Source: Flavimaribacter sediminis
GTDB lineage: Bacteria > Pseudomonadota > Alphaproteobacteria > Rhizobiales > Rhizobiaceae
DNA: 64,000 nucleotides
Assembly (NCBI RefSeq): GCF_019492055.1
Contig: NZ_JAICBX010000002.1
Location: 744,001-808,000, forward strand
Reading direction: 5' to 3'
Part shown: one piece after another, positions 17,582 through 25,611 of the stretch
Numbering within the stretch: position 1 is the stretch's first letter
Layout of the letters: each line of letters starts with the position of its first letter
Position numbers and translations under genes: made by a program
The notes under the pieces: generated by a model
Told to the model about the DNA's origin: nothing
Database searches by the model: none
What the model saw: only the letters and a program-made list of their open reading frames with translations

Positions 17582-18739
17582 TCAGAGCTTGCTCGGATCT
17601 ACTTTGTCGTAAACATTTTCCCGAAGCAGTTGCTCATAGATTGGCAGTGCCCGATCGAGTTCTGCCTGTGTCAGTTCAGGCGACGGCACCACATCCGCAA
17701 TACCGGCTTCTTCCGTCAGTTTCTGCCATTTGCGCAGATTCTTGATGAAGGCATCTATGATCGGTTCGGGATTATCAACTCCGATTTTGCGCGCCTCTTC
17801 GGCGACTGCCACCGCCTCGGATTCAGCATGCGTTACCGCGAACTCATCGATCTCGTCACCACCAACCAAAACGGTGATTCCGTTCTGTTCTGCAGCATTC
17901 AGTGCTTCCAGATATTCACCCATATAACCCTTGATTGTCGTACGGGCTACGATTCCGGGTGACGCCGCCCATAAAGCTTGCTGTTGGGCATCGGACAACC
18001 CATCCCAGACGTCACGGTTCAACAGCAGTACACCGATGCTGTTGAACGCACCGATGCCGAAATTGTAGACGGATTCAACAATATCCTCGATTGGATAGGA
18101 GTTGAGCCATGCCATGGGGCCCATGATGCAGTCGATCTGGCCACGGGAAATACCCTCTACCATATCGCTGGTCGACATGCTTACGGGCGTACCGCCCATG
18201 GCCTGAGCCAGACGGCCCATCGCTCCTGCGGTCCGGATCTTCTTGCCTGAAACATCGGCGAGATTTTCCACCGGAGTGTTGCACATCAAGGAGTAGCCCC
18301 CCGCGGTGGAACCGGCAAGGAAAACTGTGTTCGATTTCTTGAAATCCTCGAGACATTCGGGGCAATTGAGGAAATAGGTTTCGTGCGCCGCCCCGTCTGC
18401 AGCTATGGGATTGCGAGCTATGAAAGACAGGTCTGTCGGAATCACAGCATGTTTGAGGGGTGAGCGGCTGTAGGCGTTGACGATACCGCCTGCATCGGCC
18501 ACGCCACTTCCGATACCACGAAAAGCCGTAGCGGCACTAAACAATTGGCCTCCAGGCACAATCTCGAATTCAAGATCCTCGCCTATCTCTTTCGCTATCG
18601 GCTGTATGCCGTGTTCAAGAATCAGATGTTCAGGCGGCAAGTAGCTTCCATAGATGAGATTCTCGGCATGAACGGGTACAATTCCGACCAATCCAATCAG
18701 CCCTGCACCCACGGCCGTCCATCGCATTTTGTATGTCAT
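17582..18739 (-). CDS. TRAP transporter substrate-binding protein (DctP family), system 2
   Basis: Periplasmic receptor, 385 residues, rather long for the family. I chose the ATG preceded by ggagg; it gives a clear signal peptide (MTYKMRWTAVGAGLIGLVGI, cut near VHAEN). LADVSGKKIRTAGAMGRLAQ near 170 contains the ligand-binding arginine, and SMSTSDMVEGISRGQIDCIM near 195 matches the family's second signature. Several Cys residues (NCPECLEDFKK near 120, LMCNTP) could form a disulfide. First gene of the operon DctP-DctQ-DctM-IclR-HyuA-HyuB-FAH. Confidence 0.9.
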   Translation of the reverse strand: MTYKMRWTAVGAGLIGLVGIVPVHAENLIYGSYLPPEHLILEHGIQPIAKEIGEDLEFEIVPGGQLFSAATAFRGIGSGVADAGGIVNAYSRSPLKHAVIPTDLSFIARNPIAADGAAHETYFLNCPECLEDFKKSNTVFLAGSTAGGYSLMCNTPVENLADVSGKKIRTAGAMGRLAQAMGGTPVSMSTSDMVEGISRGQIDCIMGPMAWLNSYPIEDIVESVYNFGIGAFNSIGVLLLNRDVWDGLSDAQQQALWAASPGIVARTTIKGYMGEYLEALNAAEQNGITVLVGGDEIDEFAVTHAESEAVAVAEEARKIGVDNPEPIIDAFIKNLRKWQKLTEEAGIADVVPSPELTQAELDRALPIYEQLLRENVYDKVDPSKL

Positions 18740-18762
18740 CGAACTCCTCCAAATGAATCCAT

Positions 18763-18777
18763 TGGAACAATGTTCCA
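18763..18777. promoter_or_regulatory. Putative IclR operator
   Basis: Perfect palindrome tggaacaatgttcca, close to the general IclR-family operator pattern TGGAA-N-TTCCA. A TTGACG hexamer on the minus strand (18791-18796) lies 13 bases upstream of it, so the palindrome would cover the -10 region of the TRAP/hydantoinase operon. Expected to be bound by the IclR protein of the same operon. Confidence 0.7.
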
Positions 18778-18863
18778 GTTTTAGCATTTCCGTCAAGCGC
18801 GCTCAGATTGAATCTCAAATTTCTTGTGATTTTTGTGTTACTTGTTATTTTACAATCAATTAA

Positions 18864-19568
18864 ATGCAATCAGCGCCAAAGAATTGTGAGGCCTTCTGGC
18901 TTGGCTGCAATACGCTGATACAAGTATTGGTTGTTCTATGGCTGAGGGCTGCGGCGAGAACAAGTGGCTACCCGTTGATTTCCCGGCGCTCGCAACAAAG
19001 CGGCTGCCAGCTTTGGAAATGCGATCCGGATCCTTTCAGGGCGGGAAACATTGGTGGACGATCGATGAAACGACTCCGTCCGAAGGCAAACGCTTTGTCG
19101 CGGTCTCATCTTATCTGGCCTGCATGACGGCGAAGGACAGCATCGGGCCTGGACGCTGTGACAAAACGAGGAGCAGAAAAACCAGCATGGATGCTTACGC
19201 AAGGAAATGGAGTGGTTATCTTCCAATCAAGATCTGTCTTGATCATGAAGCAATGTGAAAGTCAGAATGTCTGTCTTAACTTCATGGACCCGGATGCCTG
19301 CCAGTTCGCTTCAGGCCCCAATTCGGACATTCGTGGTCACCCTGCGCACGACCGCTCACCATCCTTTTGAAACAAGAGCGCATCGCCAGGGAATGTCCTA
19401 AAAGTCAGCTTTTCAATCATCTGCAACAGCTTTTAGTTTGTGCCTAAGTGTCTGTCCAAGAATGGCCGGTTAGGCATCGGGGGTTGAGTGAAGGACGGCA
19501 ATCAGATTCTTTGTATTTTGCGACAAATACGGAGAAATCGAAAGGCCTTGACACCCTTCACCCGCCGT
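18864..19568. other. Intergenic stretch without a recognised gene
   Basis: No convincing gene. Overlapping open frames of about 90-106 codons exist on both strands at 18936-19258 but match nothing I know. Near 19399-19437 the 7-bp arms ctaaaag/cttttag are repeated in inverted order. The stretch probably contains DNA damaged by the insertion element that follows. Confidence 0.4.
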
Positions 19569-20334
19569 CACCATGACAGAAGCGGGCTGCGTTTTGCAAG
19601 TGACCTCACTGACCGGGGATGGAGCATGGTCGAGTCCTTGATGCCGCCCCAGCCGCAGCGGGGTCGCAGGCGCAAGACGTCACCGCGCTCCGTAATGGAC
19701 GCCATCTTCTACCTGCTGCAATCGGGATGCCAATGGGCGTTGCTGCCGCACGATTGCCCACCGAAATGCACGGTCCATAACTATTTCAAACGGTTCTGCC
19801 GGGACGGGACGTGGCGGCGTACTCATGACGCGCTTTACCGCAGGACGCGGCAACTGGAGGGCCGCGAAGACCAACCGTCATTTGCCATTATCGATAGCCA
19901 GTCGATGTAGAACGGCCCGGACGCCCACAGTGATATCGATTATGATGCGGGCAAGAAGATCAAGGGCCGCAAGCGCCACATTCTGGTCGACACGTTAGGC
20001 ATGCTTCTCAAGGCGGAGGTCCACTCGGCGGGCATTCAGGATCGCGACGGAGCAGCCCTCGTCTTCGACAAGCTCACAAGCCGCTTTCCCTTTATCGAGA
20101 CATTCTGCGGCGATGGCGGCTACCAGGGACCAAGTCCAGGCCGCAAACCCGAGACCTAAAGAGATAGTCAAACGCAATCAGGCCGATTTTGAGGTGCCGC
20201 CAAAACGCTGGATCTTTGAGCGCACACTTGCATGGCTTGGAATAAACCGCCGCTTGGCGAAGGATTTCGAGCGGTTCTCAACGACAAGCCTCGCCTTCAT
20301 CCAGACCGCAATGATAAAGCTCATGACAAGAGGC
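19569..20334 (+). pseudogene. IS5-family (IS427-like) transposase, broken by a stop and a frameshift
   Basis: Degenerate DDE transposase. Readable parts in order: RSGLRFASDLTDRGWSMVES, SVMDAIFYLLQSGCQWALLP, AIIDSQS (first Asp), then an in-frame TAG at 19908-19910. The same frame goes on with [20 protein letters not shown] and [10 protein letters not shown] (second Asp), a shift of frame near 20130, then EIVKRNQADFEVPPKRWIFE and RTLAWLGINRRLAKDFERF (Glu region). Two separate lesions show it has been inactive for some time. It sits about 290 bases from tRNA-Arg. Terminal repeats were not identified. Confidence 0.8.
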
Positions 20335-20621
20335 TCGCCCGCTACCAGCGTTCTTGAACAGACTCTAAGGCTAATGTTCGGTATGACTGGCCACGTCGTA
20401 GTATTGCAGATATGCCCAAGTTCCGCTTGGGGCCAGACCTGCGATGCGCGTGACCTACAGAAGAACAATCACACAAATCCATCCGAAGGTGCCGATCCAA
20501 TAAACCAATGTCGTACTTGGAAGCATAATCCCGAAAGATCTAATTCCCATTCGATAGCTGACATAGTGCTGACACAGACCGCATCAGGCTAACAGTATGG
20601 AAGCTAAGCGCTTGATTTTAA

Positions 20622-20698
20622 TGGCGCGCTCGGGAAGATTCGAACTCCCGACCCCCAGATTCGTAGTCTGGTGCTCTATCCAGCTGAGCTACGAGCGC
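20622..20698 (-). tRNA. tRNA-Arg (anticodon ACG)
   Basis: A 77-base cloverleaf on the minus strand including an encoded CCA end. Acceptor arms gcgctcg/cgagcgc pair fully; D arm gctc/gagc; anticodon stem ccaga/tctgg with loop ctacgaa, giving ACG at positions 34-36; T stem gggag/cttcc (one G-U pair) with loop ttcgaat. It reads CGU, CGC and CGA after A-to-I editing. It marks the border between the accessory region on the left and the conserved region on the right; tRNA-Arg genes are common integration sites, but I did not find a second copy of its 3' end in the window. Confidence 0.95.
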
Positions 20699-20811
20699 GC
20701 GTCGCAGGACGGTTTACCGACCGCGAGACGGCTACCTAATCCTTTCGTGACGGGAATGCAAGCACCGCCAGTCTAAAAAATTGCTCGCTCCACACGCGCA
20801 GAACTTCCGTT

Positions 20812-22365
20812 CTACGGGGATAAGTCGGCTTTGCCCGCTGCGCCGCCCGGCGCGGCGGAAAGGTGGGAAGCGCCTCCAACCGGCTGATCGGGGAGGGTGA
20901 TGCGGAACAGGGTTCCGGGCTCCGGTTTGTCAACGAGCCGAATTGCGCCTCCATGCGCGCGCACCAACTCGTCGGAAATCGCAAGGCCAAGTCCTGTTCC
21001 ACCGGCGCGCGCCGATCCGTGAAACGCCTTGAACAGATTTTCAAGCGCCTTTGCCGGCATGCCCGGCCCGGTATCGTCGATGTCGATGATCGCGTTGCAT
21101 CCCTCGCGGCTCGCCGAAACCGTGATACGGCGAATGACCGATGGATCGCTGCTGTTCGACGCTTTCAGCGCCTCGAGCGCATTGCGGCAGATGTTGTGGA
21201 CGACACGAAACAGCTGTTCGCTGTCGGCGACGATCTCGAAACCATTCTCGACATCGTTTACGAACTCCACAGCAACGCTGTCGTCATGCGCCTTGTCGCC
21301 GGCGATTTCGGGATCGATGATCAGCAGATCGCGCACGTCGGAAACCAGCATATCAAGGCGCACCAGCCGCTTGTTCGGGTCAGCCTCGCGCGCCCGACCA
21401 TAATCGAGAACATCGCGCGTATAGGAGACGGCGCGATCAATCGCGCGCAGCAGCTTCGGCGAAAAGCGCTTGACCACCGGATCGTCAACTTCCGTCAGTC
21501 GGTCCGATATCAGTTGCGCCGAAGCCAGAATATTGCGCATGTCATGATTGATCTTGGAGACAGCCAGACCAAGATTGGCCAGATGCTGCTGTTCTTTCAG
21601 CGTTTGCTGCAGGGTTTCCTGCATGCCGGCAAGATGCTTTTCGGCAATTCCCAATTCGTCGCCAGACCGGCTGGGTTGGATGATCCTGGCCGGATTGTCC
21701 GGCTCGCGGGAAAACGCCTCCATGCTTGCCGTCATGCGCCGAATGGGGCGAATCATCATCGTGTTGATGGCGACAAACACCAGTCCCGCCGTCATGAAGG
21801 AAATTATCAGCGACAGCGCCAGGACATTGCGGCCATAGATGAGCATTGCGCGACGCAGCGGCGCCTCTTCCATCACCACATCGATGACCATGTCGGTTCC
21901 GCTCACCGGACCATAAACCCGGATAATACGATCCTCACCCGAAAACAGCGTTGCGAAGGCGTCCCCGATCGCCGTCAGAGGACCGGTTTCGGCAAGATCG
22001 TATTGCTGATCGACCTCGGCAGGCATGTCGGAACTGGCGATAAGCCGGGACATGCCGCCGGTTTTGAGGGCGATTGACTTGGTGCCGGTCGCCATCAAGG
22101 CGTCGTCCTGGATCGGCCGCGGCAGATCCATATTCTCCCATCCTTCGATAACGATGCTGGCCGCCGCCGCCGTGCGCAACCGGTCCTCGAGCCAGCGCAA
22201 CCGTGTATTGGCCACAGACGGCACGAAGATCAGAACTTCGGCGATCATGACAAAGAGAATCGTCAGCAGCAGCAGCTTGCTGGAGAGGCTGTGACGTGGT
22301 TTCTCGCCACTGCCTGCTCCGCGGACTTGCTTCTCACCGCTGAATTCTTGTCGTTGCATGTTCAT
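20812..22365 (-). CDS. Two-domain membrane sensor histidine kinase, orphan
   Basis: 517-residue kinase. Membrane helix at about 29-50, periplasmic sensor domain about 51-170, second helix about 180-205, HAMP linker (TMMIRPIRRMTASMEAFSRE), then HisKA with phospho-acceptor in KINHDMRNILASAQ near residue 274. The HATPase domain follows: N box VHNICRNALEALK, G1 DIDDTGPGMP, F/G2 LFKAFHGSARAGGTGLGLAI. No response regulator gene is adjacent, so the partner is elsewhere. The HDMRN form of the H box is typical of one group of alphaproteobacterial kinases. The signal sensed is unknown. Confidence 0.9.
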   Translation of the reverse strand: MNMQRQEFSGEKQVRGAGSGEKPRHSLSSKLLLLTILFVMIAEVLIFVPSVANTRLRWLEDRLRTAAAASIVIEGWENMDLPRPIQDDALMATGTKSIALKTGGMSRLIASSDMPAEVDQQYDLAETGPLTAIGDAFATLFSGEDRIIRVYGPVSGTDMVIDVVMEEAPLRRAMLIYGRNVLALSLIISFMTAGLVFVAINTMMIRPIRRMTASMEAFSREPDNPARIIQPSRSGDELGIAEKHLAGMQETLQQTLKEQQHLANLGLAVSKINHDMRNILASAQLISDRLTEVDDPVVKRFSPKLLRAIDRAVSYTRDVLDYGRAREADPNKRLVRLDMLVSDVRDLLIIDPEIAGDKAHDDSVAVEFVNDVENGFEIVADSEQLFRVVHNICRNALEALKASNSSDPSVIRRITVSASREGCNAIIDIDDTGPGMPAKALENLFKAFHGSARAGGTGLGLAISDELVRAHGGAIRLVDKPEPGTLFRITLPDQPVGGASHLSAAPGGAAGKADLSP

Positions 22366-22428
22366 GACTGAAGCTGTTCGTTCAATACTTACAGCGGTAT
22401 AGACCTTTTCGGCAAACGACGAAACCAG

Positions 22429-23856
22429 CTAGCCAAAGCGGCGTAATAAACGGATGATTCTGCGCACCAGCGGTTTGCGCGTAAGCGGCAGATAGCTTGC
22501 CACGATCGCCCGCCGTCCAATCTCGCTCATGGTGGGATAAGGAGGAACGTAGTCCCGGCCGTCACCAAGTTTCATTTTGCGGCTGACGGCCAGCGTCCAG
22601 AGATTGATCATCTCGCCCGCGCCGGCGCCAACGATCGAAACGCCGACGATGCGACTACGGGAATCGACGATGAGCTTGATATGCCCGTCGGTCAGGCCTT
22701 CCGCCTGGGCGCGGTCGTTCTCCGCATAGGGCCAGCGCAGCAACCGGATCGTCTTGTTCTGCGCCCGCGCCTGATCCTCCGTAAGGCCGACATGGGCAAG
22801 TTCCGGATCGGTGAAGGTTACGCGCGGGATGATCGTTGCGTCTTCCCGCGCCGGTGTCCTGAACAGGATCTGTTTGATGACGAGACTGGCGTGATAGCTT
22901 GCGACATGGGTGAACTGCAGGCCGCCGGCGACGTCTCCGATCGCGAAAACGCGGCGGTTTGATGTCTTGAGGTTCCGCCCGACCTTAATTCCTTTTGCAT
23001 CATATCGCACGCCTGCTTCATCAAGCCCGAGATCGTCGACACTCGCCGCCCGGCCGGTGGCGACAAGAAGATGGCTGCCTTCAATTGTGCGGGGTCCCTC
23101 GCTGGTCTCCACGGCGAGCCGGACGCCGCTTCTCCCACGCTTCTTGACTTCAGACACCGTTGCGCCCTCGACAATCGCCACGCCCTCTGCGCGCATCCTG
23201 TCGAGCACGACGGCGCCCAACTCGGGGTCTTCCTTGCTGAGCGCTCTGGCCGCTTCCAGCACCGTGACCTGCGACCCCAGGCGATGATAGGCCTGGGCCA
23301 GCTCAAGGCCGATCGGTCCACCGCCAATGATGACGAGCCGACGCATCGGCGCTGTTCTATCGAAAATCGTCTCGTTCGTGAGATAGTCGACGTCCTCAAG
23401 TCCGGGTATAGGCGGAATTGCCGGCTTCGAACCTGTCGCCACGACGAAGCGGCGCGCGCGGATTTCAAAATTAGCAGCAACCACCGTATCGGGACCGGCA
23501 AACCGGCCGTGGGCGCGGATGACCTTGACGCCGAGCGCTGTGAAGCGTTCTTCGGAATCATTCGGCGCAATGGCCGAGATTGCTCTTTCAATGTGAGCGC
23601 GAACTTGCCTGAAGTCGATAGTCGCCTCGCCCGCCTTTACCCCGTAGGCCGGCGCCGATTCGATCGCGTGGGCGTGTTTGGCCGCAGCGATCAGCGCCTT
23701 GGAGGGAACGCAGCCATAATTCAGGCAGTCGCCTCCCATCTTGCCCGCCTCGATCAGCACAACTTCGACACCGAAAGCAGCGGCGGCGGCGGCTACGGTC
23801 AGTCCGCCCGAACCAGCGCCGATGACACAGATGTCAGGACGGAGTATCTCGGTCAT
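22429..23856 (-). CDS. FAD-dependent pyridine nucleotide-disulfide oxidoreductase (mercuric reductase/Lpd-like)
   Basis: 475-residue flavoprotein. FAD-binding motif ICVIGAGSGGLTVAAAAAAF at the N-terminus, redox-active disulfide in GGDCLNYGCVPSKA near 40, NAD-binding GGGPIGLELAQAYHRLGSQV near 180, FAIGDVAGGLQFTHVA near 305 and a C-terminal dimerisation domain. In true dihydrolipoamide dehydrogenase the catalytic base lies in an H-P-T-x-S-E motif; here it reads VPPYPTMSE, with Tyr in place of His, so lipoamide activity is doubtful. The ATG with gagga upstream was chosen over an ATG 21 bases earlier. It follows the TVP38-like gene, a pairing also seen elsewhere; function unresolved. Confidence 0.85.
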   Translation of the reverse strand: MTEILRPDICVIGAGSGGLTVAAAAAAFGVEVVLIEAGKMGGDCLNYGCVPSKALIAAAKHAHAIESAPAYGVKAGEATIDFRQVRAHIERAISAIAPNDSEERFTALGVKVIRAHGRFAGPDTVVAANFEIRARRFVVATGSKPAIPPIPGLEDVDYLTNETIFDRTAPMRRLVIIGGGPIGLELAQAYHRLGSQVTVLEAARALSKEDPELGAVVLDRMRAEGVAIVEGATVSEVKKRGRSGVRLAVETSEGPRTIEGSHLLVATGRAASVDDLGLDEAGVRYDAKGIKVGRNLKTSNRRVFAIGDVAGGLQFTHVASYHASLVIKQILFRTPAREDATIIPRVTFTDPELAHVGLTEDQARAQNKTIRLLRWPYAENDRAQAEGLTDGHIKLIVDSRSRIVGVSIVGAGAGEMINLWTLAVSRKMKLGDGRDYVPPYPTMSEIGRRAIVASYLPLTRKPLVRRIIRLLRRFG

Positions 23857-23898
23857 CGAACAATCCTCGGCTACCATGAAAGCGATTGGCTGACGGCG

Positions 23899-24678
23899 TC
23901 AGGATGACCCGCCGCTCCTGCGCCAGTACTTCTTCACCGCAAGCGGTATAGCGGCAATAACGGCCAAAGCGAAGAAGGCGATGGTCAGTTCAGGCGTCAC
24001 GATGTCGGACAGGGACAGGGTCTCGCCGGCCGCGGCGGCCGAGACGATGACGCTGTCGAGACCCTCGCCGAGATAGGCGTAGGCGAAAGTCCCGGGCAGA
24101 ATGCCAATCAGCGTCGCCAGCACATAGGTGCGCAGGCCTACGTTGAAAAAGGCCGGAGCAATATTGATCGCAAAAAAAGGAAAGATTGGCGCAAGGCGCA
24201 GCACGAGGAGGTATCCGAAAGCATCCTCCTGAAAATTGTCTGCGGCGCGGCTTACCGCCGGACCGGCTTTTTTCTTCAAAACGTCGCCCAGCGCCGACTT
24301 CGCCGCAAGAAAAAGAACAGTCGCGCCAATGGTTGCGGCGACAGCGGTCAAAACACCCCCCCAAAACCATCCAAACAGGAACCCGCCCAGGATCGTCAGG
24401 AGGGATGCAGCCGGAAAAGCGAATGCGACCGCCGCGGTATAGACAATGAAATAGATGAGGGAAGCCATGTAGACATGGTCGCCAACATAGGATTTCAGAT
24501 ATTCGCGATTTTCGACGATCGCCTCAAGCGACAAAAAACGGTGCAGGCCGAGCATATAGCCCAGCAGCAATCCTCCCAATATCATCAGAACCGGGATGAA
24601 CCGACGCGCGACAAGCCGGAACCCGGAGCGATTCTCCGTCTTTCCGTCCAATTCGCCATCATGCTCCGTCACCGTCAT
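23899..24678 (-). CDS. TVP38/TMEM64 (VTT domain) membrane protein
   Basis: 259-residue inner membrane protein of the VTT/DedA superfamily. Hydrophobic segments near 25-45, 68-105, 125-145, 178-200 and 225-245. LLTILGGFLFGWFWGGVLTA is the conserved motif with re-entrant loop, and KKKAGPAVSRAADNFQEDAF plus LRLAPIFPFFAINIAPAFFN match the rest of the domain. Members act as lipid scramblases or have roles in membrane homeostasis. It lies 42 bases upstream of the flavoprotein gene in the same direction, so the two are likely co-transcribed. I chose the second ATG, preceded by aggatt. Confidence 0.85.
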   Translation of the reverse strand: MTVTEHDGELDGKTENRSGFRLVARRFIPVLMILGGLLLGYMLGLHRFLSLEAIVENREYLKSYVGDHVYMASLIYFIVYTAAVAFAFPAASLLTILGGFLFGWFWGGVLTAVAATIGATVLFLAAKSALGDVLKKKAGPAVSRAADNFQEDAFGYLLVLRLAPIFPFFAINIAPAFFNVGLRTYVLATLIGILPGTFAYAYLGEGLDSVIVSAAAAGETLSLSDIVTPELTIAFFALAVIAAIPLAVKKYWRRSGGSS

Positions 24679-25024
24679 TTCCAATCCTGTACTCCGATGT
24701 CTGACCCTAGCGGCGTCCACCCTGAACTCGAATCTAGGGGTTCCCTGTCGACCGGGCCAGTGACATCCTTCGCCGATTGCAAAACGTCTGCGTGATCGCG
24801 GCGTCCGACGGGCTCACGATGGCGTGAAGCGCGGCGGCGACCGGCAATCATGCGGCAATCCTGCGCAATTGACTCGCCTGTGTCGAGTGCGTATAAGCCG
24901 CGCACGTTCGGGTTCAAACATTCCGGCGGCGTGATTTTGCGCGCAACGACCGGTCCGGACACAATCGCAACGCTACTGTTCTTAACAGACCCAAGAAGGG
25001 CCGCACACCGCGGTATTGAAATAA
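24679..25024. other. Intergenic region upstream of rpmH
   Basis: No gene recognised. Holds a strong promoter for the rpmH operon (see the entry at 24869) and the start region of the divergently oriented TVP38 gene. Confidence 0.6.
24869..24897 (+). promoter_or_regulatory. Putative sigma-70 promoter of rpmH-rnpA-yidC
   Basis: TTGACT (24869-24874), spacer of exactly 17 bases, TATAAG (24892-24897). Five of six matches in each hexamer. It faces rpmH with a leader of about 120 bases, reasonable for a highly expressed ribosomal protein gene. Confidence 0.7.
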
Positions 25025-25162
25025 ATGACAAAGCGTACCTATCAACCCTCGAAACTCGTGCGCAAGCGCCGGCACGGATTCCGCGCCCGCCTCGCAACAA
25101 AGGGAGGCCGCAAGGTTCTCGCAAATCGCCGAGCTCGTGGGCGCAAGCGCCTGTCGGCGTAA
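25025..25162 (+). CDS. rpmH: 50S ribosomal protein L34
   Basis: 45-residue, strongly basic ribosomal protein. The whole sequence fits L34: [20 protein letters not shown] at the start and [12 protein letters not shown] at the end. It binds 23S rRNA in the large subunit. First gene of the conserved order rpmH-rnpA-yidC-yihA; 47 bases separate it from rnpA. The single Thr after Met is common in Hyphomicrobiales. Confidence 0.97.
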   Translation: MTKRTYQPSKLVRKRRHGFRARLATKGGRKVLANRRARGRKRLSA

Positions 25163-25209
25163 GCTCGAACCCTGCCTGGTCCACTCAGCCAAAGGCCAAA
25201 GAAGGGTCC

Positions 25210-25611
25210 ATGTCGCCGCACAGGCAACCGCCAGAACTCGGACGATTGAAGAAACGATCCGACTTTCTTGCCGTTCGCAAGGGCGATCGACGAAAGGGTC
25301 CCTTTTTCGTGCTGGAAGTGCTCGACCGGGAAAGGCCGGACGAGGCGGCCCGTATTGGCTACACGGTGACCAAACGCCAGGGAAACGCCGTGGAACGCAA
25401 CCGGATCAGGCGCAGGCTCAGGGAAGCCGTTCGTCTGTCCGCGGCGTTTGATATGAAGCCCGGCCATGACTATGTGGTGGTAGCGCGAAGGGACGCGCTC
25501 GATGCGCCGTTCGGCGCGTTGACTGAATCGCTCTGCCAGCGAATTGCACGCAGCAGCAGACCGAAAGACACGCGCGGCGGCCAGAGGCAGCCCGGACACA
25601 GGAACGCCTAA
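25210..25611 (+). CDS. rnpA: Ribonuclease P protein component
   Basis: 133-residue protein subunit of RNase P, which together with the catalytic RNA trims the 5' leader of pre-tRNAs. Begins [16 protein letters not shown], typical of the family, and carries the RNR signature in [17 protein letters not shown] (residues about 60-75), then [17 protein letters not shown]. The frame is open well upstream but through the rpmH gene in another phase; the ATG at 25210 agrees with the family start. Its stop overlaps the yidC start (taatg), suggesting coupled translation. Confidence 0.95.
   Translation: MSPHRQPPELGRLKKRSDFLAVRKGDRRKGPFFVLEVLDRERPDEAARIGYTVTKRQGNAVERNRIRRRLREAVRLSAAFDMKPGHDYVVVARRDALDAPFGALTESLCQRIARSSRPKDTRGGQRQPGHRNA

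Noticed and set aside
18936-19258. Overlapping small open frames on both strands (about 96 and 106 codons)
   Set aside because: No ribosome binding site that stands out, no family, and they exclude each other; treated as non-coding.
20622-20698. tRNA-Arg 3' end as proven attachment site of an island
   Set aside because: No second copy of its 3' end and no integrase seen in the window, so only kept as a hypothesis.
22429-23856. E3 (dihydrolipoamide dehydrogenase) for the split 2-oxoacid dehydrogenase
   Set aside because: It lies 19 kb away, next to an unrelated membrane gene, and lacks the catalytic His of the C-terminal motif.
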